Source of the DNA: DASZGI01 sp035938995
Lineage (GTDB): Bacteria > Actinomycetota > Actinomycetes > Streptomycetales > Catenulisporaceae
Assembly (NCBI RefSeq): GCF_035938995.1
Contig: NZ_DASZGI010000320.1
Span: 1 to 40,810 of the forward strand
Direction: 5' to 3'
Length of the DNA: 40,810 nt
A program made the translations under genes and the position numbers. The notes under the pieces are model-generated. The model saw only the letters and a list, made by a program, of their open reading frames with translations, did no database searches and was not told the DNA's origin. Every line of letters starts with the position of its first letter. The first letter of the stretch is position 1. Positions 32,610 to 40,283 of this stretch are shown one piece after another.

Positions 32610-33275
32610 GTGGGCACTGCCGCCGACGCGGCGCAGACCGCGCAGGAACCGGAGACTCCCGAGCAGCGGGACGCCCGGTTCGAGCGCGACGCGATGCCGT
32701 TCCTGGACGCCCTCTACTCGGCCGCCCTGCGGATGACCCGCAACCCGGCCGATGCCGAGGACCTGGTCCAGGAGACTTACGCGAAGGCTTATGCGTCGTT
32801 CCACCAGTTCAAGCCGGGAACGAACCTGAAGGCGTGGATGTACCGCATCCTCACCAACACGTTCATCAACGGCTACCGCAAGAAGCAGCGCGAGCCGCTG
32901 TCGTCGGGCACCGACGAGATCGAGGACTGGCAGCTGCACCGGGCCGAGTCGCACAGCTCCTCCGGGCTGCGCTCGGCGGAGGTGGAGGCGCTGGACCACC
33001 TGCCCGACTCGGACGTCAAGGCGGCGCTCCAGGCGATCGGCGAGGACTTCCGCATCGCGGTCTACCTCGCGGACGTGGAGGGCTTTCCCTACAAAGAGAT
33101 CGCCGACATCATGGGCACGCCCATCGGCACGGTGATGTCCCGTCTGCACCGCGGCCGCCGGCAGTTGCGGGAACTGCTCGCCGACTACGCGGACCAGCGC
33201 GGGTTCCACGGGGACCAGGACGGTGACGCGCCCGCTGGTGAGACGCGTGATGTGGGAAAGGCGGCGACGGCATGA
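32610..33275 (+). CDS. sigR: Redox-responsive ECF sigma factor SigR
   Basis: 221 residues from GTG 32610, which has GGAGG 11 bases upstream. Region 2 (FLDALYSAALRMTRNPADAEDLVQETYAKAYASF, split) and region 4 (FRIAVYLADVEGFPYKEIADIMGTPIGTVMSRLHRGRRQL, split) are clear. SigR directs the thiol-oxidative-stress regulon and is held by RsrA until disulfide stress. The frame is open upstream to ATG 32463 (GTG 32460), which would add about 49 residues, comparable to the unstable long isoform reported in Streptomyces coelicolor. The autoregulatory promoter ends just before that start. rsrA follows with a 4-base overlap. Confidence 0.95.
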   Translation: MGTAADAAQTAQEPETPEQRDARFERDAMPFLDALYSAALRMTRNPADAEDLVQETYAKAYASFHQFKPGTNLKAWMYRILTNTFINGYRKKQREPLSSGTDEIEDWQLHRAESHSSSGLRSAEVEALDHLPDSDVKAALQAIGEDFRIAVYLADVEGFPYKEIADIMGTPIGTVMSRLHRGRRQLRELLADYADQRGFHGDQDGDAPAGETRDVGKAATA

Positions 33276-33559
33276 GCTGCGGGAATCCGCACGAGACCGA
33301 CTGTTCGTCGGTGCTCGACCGGATCTACGAGTACATCGACCACGAGATGGCCGATGACGACTGCGCGACGATCCAGCAGCACCTCGACGAGTGCGCGCCC
33401 TGCCTCGAGGAGTACGGCCTCGAGCAGGCCGTCAAGGCCCTGGTGCAGCGCAGCTGCGGCTGCGACCACGCGCCGGCCCAGCTGCGCGACAAGATCCTGT
33501 CGAAGATCCGCCAGGTGAAGGCGGAGATCGGCGCGGAGACCGCGCAGACCACTGGTTGA
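33272..33559 (+). CDS. rsrA: Zinc-binding anti-sigma factor RsrA
   Basis: 95 residues; ATGA overlap with sigR. The zinc and redox residues known from S. coelicolor RsrA are at the same positions: Cys11, His37, Cys41 and Cys44 (HLDECAPC). Further cysteines at 3, 31, 62 and 64 (SCGC) are present. Under reducing conditions it binds SigR; disulfide formation releases it. The C-terminal tail is shorter than the S. coelicolor protein as I recall it. Confidence 0.95.
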   Translation: MSCGNPHETDCSSVLDRIYEYIDHEMADDDCATIQQHLDECAPCLEEYGLEQAVKALVQRSCGCDHAPAQLRDKILSKIRQVKAEIGAETAQTTG

Positions 33560-33660
33560 TGGAGACCGCGCTGACCACTGGTTGATACTGGCCACTGATT
33601 GGCACTGGTCACTGGTTGATACTGACCAGTGGTTGGTACTGGTTCATACCACTGATGGGC
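33545..33660. repeat. Degenerate ACCACTGGTTGATACTGG repeats after rsrA
   Basis: Several imperfect direct copies (ACCACTGGTTGAT at 33548 and 33574, TCACTGGTTGATACTG at 33609) run from the rsrA stop codon onward. Inverted copies form a hairpin, CACTGGT (33610-33616) and ACCAGTG (33625-33631), which could act as a terminator. The first copy encodes the last residues of RsrA (QTTG). Confidence 0.7.
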
Positions 33661-33893
33661 GCCGACTGACGCCGAGTATTCGAAAGCTTACTGGTGGTGA
33701 GTCTTCCCGGCTTACTATTTGTCCGATTTGCCGGGTTGATTCACACTTTCGAGCGGCGGATTGAATTCGGCGCCGCGAAACCTCTCCACAAGGGCGCATC
33801 CTGAGGCACGATTGACTCGTTGGACTCGTGAGCCGGGTGTGCGGATCCCGGCGCGGGGCCCACGAGGTACCCCGGTGCGGAGGGGTTGCGGCA
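33560..33893. other. Intergenic region between rsrA and the HD-GYP gene (334 bp)
   Basis: It holds the repeats listed separately, then an AT-richer stretch (about 33670-33780) that is unusual for this window and may contain promoters for the HD genes. TTGACT at 33812 is a possible -35 without a clear -10. No small gene was convincing. Confidence 0.45.
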
Positions 33894-35654
33894 ATGACGG
33901 TGCTCGATTGGCGCGCGAGACGCGCCGGAATAGCCGGGCTTTCCCGGTGGATGGGCCTGAGCAACGCGCCCACCTCGGCTTTCACCGTGGATTCAGGCGC
34001 GGTGAGCACGTGCACTGCTGAGCGGGTTCGCATGATCCTGCCACGCGTGGATTCGGGCGCTGTGTCCTCTTTGGATGCGGCGTCTGATACGGCATACTCG
34101 GGGTCTGTGATTCCGGCCGTGCGTGTCCGGATGCCGGCGCGGGCACGCAACGTCGTCACCGCCGCGGCGCTCACCGCTGTCGCCGCCGCGGCCGCGAGCG
34201 TGCCCGGCACACCCTGGCACCACGTCCCCCTGCTCGTGTTCGGTGTGCTTGCGGCTCTCCAGGCGATCATCGTGGTCACCGCGGACCTGCCACTCCTGAG
34301 CGAGAGCCAGTCAGCCTCGGCGTCGGTCGCGATTCTGCTCACCGCCGTCATCCTGCTGCCGCCGGGTGCGGCGGTCGCCGTCGGTGCGGTGGGAGCGCTC
34401 TTCCTGGTGTTCCGGCGGGTGCCGACGGCCCGGCTGGTGTTCGTGATCGCCTGCTCGGTGATCGCCCCGGCCGCTGGGAGCGCGGTCTACCAGGCGCTGC
34501 ACGGCTCGCGCACCCTGGTGACGATGGACTTCCCGCGGGCGCTGCCTCCGATAGGCGCCGCCACCCTCGCCCTGGCTGCCGTCCCGGCCCTCATGACCGC
34601 GGCGCTGTCGGTCGCCGGCGGCGTCGTCGGCTGGAAGTCGGCGCTGTGCGACCTGCTGCGCGGCTCGTTCCCGCGCAACCTCGCGTACGGCTTCGTCGGC
34701 CTGCTCTCCGCGGTGCTCTGGGACAACCGGTACCCGGTGATGTCGGCGCTCGTGCTGATCGGCCCGCTGCGCACCACCCACTGGGCGGTGGCGCAGTACA
34801 TCGGCCAGCGCGCCGCGCACGACGCGACCATCCGCGCCCTTGTGCAGGCCGTAGAGATTAAGGACCTTTACACCCGCGGGCACAGCGAGCGCGTCGCCAA
34901 AGTCAGCGAGCTGATCGCGCGGCGGCTCGCGCTGAGCGAGGACCGGATCGCCATACTGTGCTACGCCGCGATCCTGCACGACGTGGGCAAGCTCGGCGTG
35001 CCGACCCGGCTGCTGCGCAAGACCGGTCCGCTCGACGCCGAGGAGGCGGCGGCCATCCGGCTGCACCCGGTGCGCGGGGTGGACGCGGTGCGCGACATCG
35101 CGTTCCTCAACGAGGCCTACGCCGCGATCCTGCACCACCACGAGCGGATGGACGGCCTCGGCTACCCCAGCGGGCTGGCCGGGGAGCGGATCCCGAAGTT
35201 CGCTCGGATCATCGCGGTGGCCGACGCGTTCGACTCCATGACCTCGACCCGCTCCTACCGGGCCGCCCGTCCGGTCGAGGAGGCGCTGGACGAGTTGCGG
35301 CTGTGCGCGGGCACCCAGTTCGACCCCACCATCGTGAACGCGCTGGAGGTGGCCATGCGCGAGGCGGTGGCTCGCGGCGAGCCATGGACTGGGGACGGGA
35401 CGATGCCGGGGTCGGGGTCGGGGTCGGTGCTGGGGACCGTGCTGGTGCCGGTGCCCGAGGCGGGCGAGTACGCGCGCGATGGCTACGGCTGTGACAACTA
35501 CAGCTGTGATGGCTACGGTCGTGACGGTTACGGCCGGGATGACGACGGCCGGGATAGCTACGGCCGTGACGATTACGACCACGACGACCCGGCGTTCACG
35601 GTCCCGTCGCGCGCCGTGGTGAGCCTGCCCGCCGACCGGCAGACGCCCGGGTGA
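33894..35654 (+). CDS. Membrane HD-GYP domain protein (putative c-di-GMP phosphodiesterase)
   Basis: 586 residues from ATG 33894, with GGAGG ten bases upstream; an in-frame start at 33828 lacks a site. After about 80 variable residues come roughly six to eight hydrophobic helices (about 80-280), then an HD-GYP domain: HSERVAKVSELIA (about 328), ILHDVGKLGVP (about 360), HHHERMDGLGYPSGLAGERIP (split, about 413) and ADAFDSMTS. All diagnostic residues, including the GYP motif, are intact, so c-di-GMP hydrolysis is likely. The C-terminus (about 527-565) is a run of pentapeptides such as RDGYG, SYGRD and DDYDH. The second HD gene follows four bases downstream. Confidence 0.87.
   Translation: MTVLDWRARRAGIAGLSRWMGLSNAPTSAFTVDSGAVSTCTAERVRMILPRVDSGAVSSLDAASDTAYSGSVIPAVRVRMPARARNVVTAAALTAVAAAAASVPGTPWHHVPLLVFGVLAALQAIIVVTADLPLLSESQSASASVAILLTAVILLPPGAAVAVGAVGALFLVFRRVPTARLVFVIACSVIAPAAGSAVYQALHGSRTLVTMDFPRALPPIGAATLALAAVPALMTAALSVAGGVVGWKSALCDLLRGSFPRNLAYGFVGLLSAVLWDNRYPVMSALVLIGPLRTTHWAVAQYIGQRAAHDATIRALVQAVEIKDLYTRGHSERVAKVSELIARRLALSEDRIAILCYAAILHDVGKLGVPTRLLRKTGPLDAEEAAAIRLHPVRGVDAVRDIAFLNEAYAAILHHHERMDGLGYPSGLAGERIPKFARIIAVADAFDSMTSTRSYRAARPVEEALDELRLCAGTQFDPTIVNALEVAMREAVARGEPWTGDGTMPGSGSGSVLGTVLVPVPEAGEYARDGYGCDNYSCDGYGRDGYGRDDDGRDSYGRDDYDHDDPAFTVPSRAVVSLPADRQTPG
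35476..35590 (+). repeat. 15-bp coding tandem repeat in the HD-GYP gene
   Basis: About seven to eight imperfect 15-base units (core GTGACGGCTACGGCC-like) encode successive pentapeptides rich in Asp, Gly, Tyr and Arg at the C-terminus of the HD-GYP protein. Variation between units keeps the frame. Confidence 0.75.
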
Positions 35655-35658
35655 CCGG

Positions 35659-36960
35659 GTGACCGGGCCGCACAGGACCGTCGGCCCGCCGACCCTGCTG
35701 TCGTGCGTCGCCGGGGCCGTTGCGCTCGCGGCGGCGGTCGAGCTTGCCCGCGGCGGTGTGGTCCAGGCGTGGGCCGCCGTCGTGTTCGGCCTGGTGATCG
35801 CGCTCGGTGAGGCGGTGCGGGTCGCGCTGCCCGGCGGCCGGGACTCGGCGCCCATCGCCGAGACAGCGACGCTCGGATACCTGCTGTGCTTCAAGCTTGG
35901 ACACGTGGCGGCGACCTATCCGGCGGTCGAGGTCGTCACAGTGGTCGCGGCTGCGACGCTGGTAGGAATCTCGATCCAGGCGTACGCGGGTCGGCCGCCG
36001 CAGCCGGGTTACCTTGCCCGGCGCGTCTTGACCGCGGCGCTCGCGGCGGTCGCGTACCGCGGCTGGCTGCTGAACAGGACCGTGCCGAGCCTGGCCCACC
36101 ATCACCAGGTCGCGCTGCTCACCCTCGTGCTCAGCGCTGTCGCGCTGGTCACGATGATCGTCAGTCATCTGCTCGGGGTGCTGCTGGCGCTGCTCGGGCC
36201 AGCCGGGCTGGAAGAGCCCGTCCGCGGCCGCCTGACCTGGCACGCGGTCGGCGAAGGCCTGCTGGGCGAGTGCCGCACCGCGGACCGGGTCTGCCCGACG
36301 GTCGTGCTGTTCGGCACTGCGACCGCGCTTGCGGCCATGCCCCTCGCCCTCTGGGCGTTGCCGCTGGTCATGGCGCCGGTTCTGGTCGTGCAGCGCTCAC
36401 TGCACCGCTACGCGGCGATCAGCGCCACGTATCAGCAGACGATCAGAGCACTGTCGCAGGTGACCGACCTCGCGGGCTACACCGCGCCCGGCCACGCCCG
36501 CCGGGTCTGTCATCTGGCGCTGGCGATCGGCCGGGACTTGGCGCTGCCCGGGGGCGAACTGCTCGACCTCGAGTACGCCGCCCTGCTGCACGACATCGGC
36601 CAGCTCTCGCTCACCGACCCGATCCCCGGCGGCGCCACCGTGCAGATCGAGCCGGAGCGGGCCGCCTCGGTGGCCATGCTCGGCGCGGATGTGGTGCGCC
36701 AGACGGGCGTGCTCAGCCGAGTCGCCGACATCCTGGAGAGCCAGGCGCACCCATACGCCGCGGCCACGGCGCGCGAACCGGTGCATTTGGCGGGCTCCAT
36801 CCTCCGGGCCGCCAACGCGTTCGACGACATGGTCGGTAGCGCGCTGGACCCGGACCGGCGTCTCGCCGCGGTGCGGCGCATCCGGCTGGGCACCGGTGTG
36901 GAGTATGACCCGCGTGTCGTCGAATCGCTGGCCCGGGTCGTCAAGGCGGCCCGCCCGTAG
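35659..36960 (+). CDS. Membrane HD-domain protein, degenerate HD-GYP
   Basis: 433 residues; GTG 35659, four bases after the first HD gene. About seven hydrophobic helices (to about 255) precede a C-terminal HD domain that aligns with its neighbour. LLHDIGQLSLTDP keeps His-Asp, GHARRVCHLALAIG matches HSERVAKVSELIA, and ILRAANAFDDMVG matches IIAVADAFDSMTS. The HHExxDGxGYP motif has become ILESQAHPYAAATA, so phosphodiesterase activity is doubtful. The pair probably arose by gene duplication; the second may regulate or dimerise with the first (inference). Confidence 0.82.
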   Translation: MTGPHRTVGPPTLLSCVAGAVALAAAVELARGGVVQAWAAVVFGLVIALGEAVRVALPGGRDSAPIAETATLGYLLCFKLGHVAATYPAVEVVTVVAAATLVGISIQAYAGRPPQPGYLARRVLTAALAAVAYRGWLLNRTVPSLAHHHQVALLTLVLSAVALVTMIVSHLLGVLLALLGPAGLEEPVRGRLTWHAVGEGLLGECRTADRVCPTVVLFGTATALAAMPLALWALPLVMAPVLVVQRSLHRYAAISATYQQTIRALSQVTDLAGYTAPGHARRVCHLALAIGRDLALPGGELLDLEYAALLHDIGQLSLTDPIPGGATVQIEPERAASVAMLGADVVRQTGVLSRVADILESQAHPYAAATAREPVHLAGSILRAANAFDDMVGSALDPDRRLAAVRRIRLGTGVEYDPRVVESLARVVKAARP

Positions 36961-37001
36961 CCTGGCTGGACGGGACGGGACGGCACGGGACGTGGCGGTA
37001 C

Positions 37002-37025
37002 GTCGGCATATAAGTCGGCATACAA
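37002..37025. repeat. 12-bp direct repeat upstream of the carrier gene
   Basis: GTCGGCATATAA is followed directly by GTCGGCATACAA, about 100 bases upstream of the carrier-protein start. It is preceded by CGGGA-rich short repeats. The TATAAG inside the first copy could act as a -10. It could be a tandem regulator site. Confidence 0.45.
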
Positions 37026-37121
37026 CCGGTGGCGGCAAAGATTGGCGCGCGGCGACGGTGCCCCCGGCCGCCCGTGTGGAAGCATGAGGGAGCGCGAGCC
37101 ACATGGAGAGGGGCCGCAGAG

Positions 37122-37337
37122 ATGACCGAGGTCGTACACGCCGAGATGGTCGCCAACGTCGCCGAGGTGAACGTCAAGGTCGGCGACCGGGTCGAAGCGG
37201 GCGCCCCGCTGGTTCTGCTGGAGTCCATGAAGATGGAGATCCCGGTGCTGTGCGAGACCGCCGGGACGATCTCCGAGATCCACGTGGCTCCGGGCGACGT
37301 CATCCAGGAGGGCGACGTCATCGCGGTGCTCGGTTGA
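37122..37337 (+). CDS. Small biotinyl/lipoyl-domain carrier protein
   Basis: 71 residues; ATG 37122 with GGAGAGG about 11 bases upstream. The whole protein is one biotinyl/lipoyl beta-barrel: MVANVAEVNVKVGDRVEAG, the modified lysine in ESMKMEIPV (Lys37) and APGDVIQEGDVIAVLG. MKM is the usual biotinylation motif; lipoylated proteins have DKA. Stand-alone proteins of this type are common in actinobacteria and are usually annotated as biotin/lipoyl carrier or BccP-like. The partner carboxylase is not in the window. Confidence 0.9.
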   Translation: MTEVVHAEMVANVAEVNVKVGDRVEAGAPLVLLESMKMEIPVLCETAGTISEIHVAPGDVIQEGDVIAVLG

Positions 37338-37410
37338 GCTGTCCGTCAGATAAGTATTTTTAGGGTGTTGCAGCTCTTGTCTTTTAGACGGGTGCTGTAG
37401 CTCTTGAGCG

Positions 37411-37638
37411 CTAAGTGCTCTGTAACAGGCCGTGCTCGGAGCAGCGGGCGGTCCAGCCAGTGGGGACGATCTGAACCACCATGCGGCGCGCGCACTGGGT
37501 GCAGTAACGCGGCGGCTCGAGCTCAGCGCGGGCCGCGCAGCGCTCGTGCGCGGTGGTGTCGTCCGTGGTGGCGTCGTGCGCGGTGGCGTCGTCCGCAGGC
37601 TTCCCGCACTGGCCGCAGTAGACGGATGTCATGGTCAT
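37411..37638 (-). CDS. Small Cys-rich protein, BsaP-like (biotin synthase auxiliary protein family)
   Basis: 75 residues; ATG 37638 overlaps the GNAT stop by four bases (ATGA). Cys pairs CGQCG (8-11) and YCTQCARRM flank a linker; the C-terminus reads MVVQIVPTGWTARCSEHG. That C-terminal pattern resembles the small proteins found beside actinobacterial bioB, recently shown to be needed for biotin synthase activity (from memory; moderate confidence). Here no bioB is adjacent, but a biotinyl-carrier gene is convergent. A generic zinc-ribbon role is the alternative. The linker contains in-frame DATAHDATTDDTTAH repeats. Confidence 0.6.
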   Translation of the reverse strand: MTMTSVYCGQCGKPADDATAHDATTDDTTAHERCAARAELEPPRYCTQCARRMVVQIVPTGWTARCSEHGLLQST

Positions 37639-38144
37639 ACCAGCCCCAACTCGTAAGCCAGCAGACTGATCTGGGACGTCGGCATCCAGTCCCGGTGCTC
37701 GGCCCGGGTGAACCCGAGGCGCTCGTAGAGCCGATGCGCCGCCTTCAGCTCCGGAGCGGTGGACAGCACCAGCCGGGCACGCCCTTCGGCTCGGGCCCGC
37801 TGCACGCATGCCTGTACCAGCGCTTCGCCGACTCCGCGTCCGCGGGCGGATTCCAGCACACCGAGCATTCGGAACTCGGCCTCTTGCTCGCCGTCCGCGA
37901 TGTCCCGCCACGGTGAGCCCGGTCCGGCGTAGACGACCGCTCCCAGGAGTTGACGCCCCGGCAGGCCGTCCGTGCCGCCGTCGAGTGCGACGAAGGTGGT
38001 GGTCGCCGGGGCCTGCCAGCGCGAGCGCGCGTCGCGGAGCACGGCCAGATAGTCGGGTCCGACGAACTCTTCGTAGACCTCGGCCGTCAGCGCGCCGATC
38101 TCGTCCAGTTCATCCTCGCGCGCTTCGCGCACTTGCACGTCCAT
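37635..38144 (-). CDS. GNAT-family N-acetyltransferase
   Basis: 169 residues from ATG 38144 (GAGG nine bases upstream); ATG 38153 is the alternative. The GNAT core is intact: VREAREDELDEIGALTAEVY, the acetyl-CoA loop ARGRGVGEALVQACVQRA (about 115) and the C-terminal AAHRLYERLGFTRAEHRDW. Substrate unknown. It is followed with overlap by the BsaP-like gene. Confidence 0.9.
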   Translation of the reverse strand: MDVQVREAREDELDEIGALTAEVYEEFVGPDYLAVLRDARSRWQAPATTTFVALDGGTDGLPGRQLLGAVVYAGPGSPWRDIADGEQEAEFRMLGVLESARGRGVGEALVQACVQRARAEGRARLVLSTAPELKAAHRLYERLGFTRAEHRDWMPTSQISLLAYELGLV

Positions 38145-38199
38145 GGCCCCCATCCTCGCATCGGGCGTGGAATGGGGGCCATGTGGCCACTCACAGGGT

Positions 38200-39840
38200 T
38201 CAGACGGCGACCGGCGTGATCTCCGGCATCTCGCCCTCGCCACCCTCGTGGCTGTAGTCGGCCTCCGACGTGTTGTCCGCGCCCGCGGGTGCCTTAACCG
38301 CGCGCAAGACGAGTGTCGCGGCGACCGTGACCACGAGGTTGAGCACCAGGGCGGTGGCGGCGATGTACGCCTTCTGGTGCGTCCACGGGATCTGCGCGAC
38401 CTGGCTGGCGAAGTGGTGCTGGGTGGCCGAGGACTGTTGCCAGGCGACCACGGCGCCGTAGCCGATGCCCGCCGCCCAGCCGAGCAGCAGCCCCCAGCGG
38501 TGGAACCAGCGGGTGTAGAGCCCGAACACGATCGCCGGGAACGTCTGCAGGATCAACACCCCGCCCAGGAGCTGGAAGTTGATCGCGCTGGTCGCGTCCA
38601 AGCCCAGCACGAAGGCCAGCGCGCCGAACTTGACCACCAGCGAGACCAGCTGCGCGACCTGCGTCTGCTGCTGCGGCGTGGCGTTCGGATTGACGAAGTC
38701 GAGCCACACGTTGCGGGTGAACAGGTTCGCGGAGGCGATCGACATGATCGCGGCCGGGACCAGCGCGCCGATGGCCACGGCGGAGAACGCCACCCCGGCG
38801 AACCAGGACGGGAACGCCCAGTCGAACAGGGCCGGCACCGCGTGCTGGTTGTTGTTGCCGAGGGACTTGGTGGTGAAGCCCGCGGCGATGGCCATATAGC
38901 TGAGCAGCGCGATCAGGCCGAGCACGAGCGAGTACGCGGTGAGCGCGGCGAGGTTGCGGCGCACCGTGTTCCGGCTCTTGGTGGCCAAGACGCCCACCTG
39001 CGCGTGCGGGTACATGAACAGCGCCATCGCGGAACCGATGGCGAGCGTGGCGTAGGGCAGTGCATTGCCCTTGGCCAGCAGGATCGAACCGGCCGGCTTG
39101 TGCGTGGTCGGGTTCGGAGTGGTCAGCCGGGACTGGGCGGCGTCGAAGATGTGCGTCCAGCCGCCGCCGATCCGGGTCGGGATGTAGACGATGGCGACGA
39201 TGACGGTGAGGTAGATCAGCGCGTCCTTGACGAACGCGATCAGCGCGGGCGCGCGCAGGCCCGAGGTATAGGTGTAGGCGGCCAGGACGGCGAACGCGAT
39301 GAAGAGCGGCAGGTCCTTGGCGAAGGTCGAGCCGTTGCCGCCGATGCCGATCACGTCCAGGCAGGCCTGGATGCCGACCAGCTGCAGCGCGATGTACGGC
39401 ATCGTCGCCACGATGCCGGTCAGGGCGACCGCGAGGGACAGGGACTTCGAGCCGTGCCGGTTCTTCACGAAGTCGGCCGGGGTCACGTAGCCGTGCTTGC
39501 GGGACACCGACCATAGGCGCGGAAGGAAGATGAAGACCAGCGGCCACACCATGATCGTGTACGGCACCGCGAAGAAGCCGAGCGCGCCGCCCGCGAACAG
39601 GGCGGCCGGGACCGCGACGAAGGTGTAGGCGGTGTAGAGGTCGCCGCCGAGCAGGAACCAGGTGACGAAGCCGCCGAAGGAGCGCCCGCCCAGGCCCCAT
39701 TCGTTGATGTGCTTGTGGTCGCTGCTGCGGCGCCAGCGCGCGGCGAGGAAGCCGAGCGCGGCGACCACGAGGAAGAAGAAGATCACGACGCCGAGCTCGA
39801 CGCCGTTGACCGCCTTTCCGGTACTCGCGGCGAGGATCAT
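38200..39840 (-). CDS. MctP-type monocarboxylate / sodium:solute symporter
   Basis: 546 residues; ATG 39840. About 13 membrane helices with SSS-family features: DHKHINEWGLGGRSFGGFVTWFLLGGDLYTAYTF (split), GLRAPALIAFVKDALIYLTVI and SAVAIGALVPAAIMSIASANLF. It closely resembles the monocarboxylate permeases MctP/MctC, which import acetate, pyruvate, propionate or lactate. The DUF3311 gene upstream overlaps by four bases, the usual pairing for this family, so the two likely act together. Confidence 0.88.
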   Translation of the reverse strand: MILAASTGKAVNGVELGVVIFFFLVVAALGFLAARWRRSSDHKHINEWGLGGRSFGGFVTWFLLGGDLYTAYTFVAVPAALFAGGALGFFAVPYTIMVWPLVFIFLPRLWSVSRKHGYVTPADFVKNRHGSKSLSLAVALTGIVATMPYIALQLVGIQACLDVIGIGGNGSTFAKDLPLFIAFAVLAAYTYTSGLRAPALIAFVKDALIYLTVIVAIVYIPTRIGGGWTHIFDAAQSRLTTPNPTTHKPAGSILLAKGNALPYATLAIGSAMALFMYPHAQVGVLATKSRNTVRRNLAALTAYSLVLGLIALLSYMAIAAGFTTKSLGNNNQHAVPALFDWAFPSWFAGVAFSAVAIGALVPAAIMSIASANLFTRNVWLDFVNPNATPQQQTQVAQLVSLVVKFGALAFVLGLDATSAINFQLLGGVLILQTFPAIVFGLYTRWFHRWGLLLGWAAGIGYGAVVAWQQSSATQHHFASQVAQIPWTHQKAYIAATALVLNLVVTVAATLVLRAVKAPAGADNTSEADYSHEGGEGEMPEITPVAV

Positions 39841-40190
39841 CGCGACTCCTCCCCGCTCGGCGTGCCGGCTGTGCCTCCGGAGGCACCTGTGGAGCCGCCG
39901 GTGCCGCCGGTGCCTCCGGAGCGGTCGGCCCCGCGGCGCGCTGTCCGGTCAAACTTCACCGCGAAGACGGCGACGATCATCAGCGCGGCCGTGATCACAA
40001 CCCAGAGCAGCTGGTACCAGTAGAAGAACGGGAAGCCAAGCAGCCGCGGGTTCTCCGTGTTGTACGACGGGATCCACAGCATCGCGACGAAAGGAGCGAC
40101 GACGCACACCGCCGCGACGACCCGCATCGGGGAGATCAGCGGTGTGGCCGCGCGCGTGGGCGGACCTGGTCTTTCTGCGCCCGAACTCAT
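39837..40190 (-). CDS. DUF3311 small membrane protein, MctP partner
   Basis: 117 residues; ATG 40188-40190 with a perfect AGGAGG five bases upstream. Two membrane helices (about 23-42 and 57-79) contain the family core FVAMLWIPSYNTENPRLLGFPFFYWYQLLW (split). A Gly/Thr/Ser-rich tail follows. DUF3311 proteins are encoded just ahead of MctP-like symporters and are presumed accessory subunits. Stop and permease start overlap by four bases. Confidence 0.9.
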   Translation of the reverse strand: MSSGAERPGPPTRAATPLISPMRVVAAVCVVAPFVAMLWIPSYNTENPRLLGFPFFYWYQLLWVVITAALMIVAVFAVKFDRTARRGADRSGGTGGTGGSTGASGGTAGTPSGEESR

Positions 40191-40283
40191 CTCAGCCTCC
40201 TGGCGGAGCGTCCACGTTGACGTTGCACCGGAGGTTATTGCCGGGGTCCTTGGAAACTAGTGAACCCAGGCGTTGCGATTCGG

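Noticed and set aside
33828..33893. N-terminal extension of the HD-GYP protein
   Set aside because: No ribosome binding site before 33828, whereas GGAGG precedes the ATG at 33894.
38143..39516. A long open frame antisense to the MctP permease
   Set aside because: No domain, biased composition, and full overlap with a well-recognised symporter.
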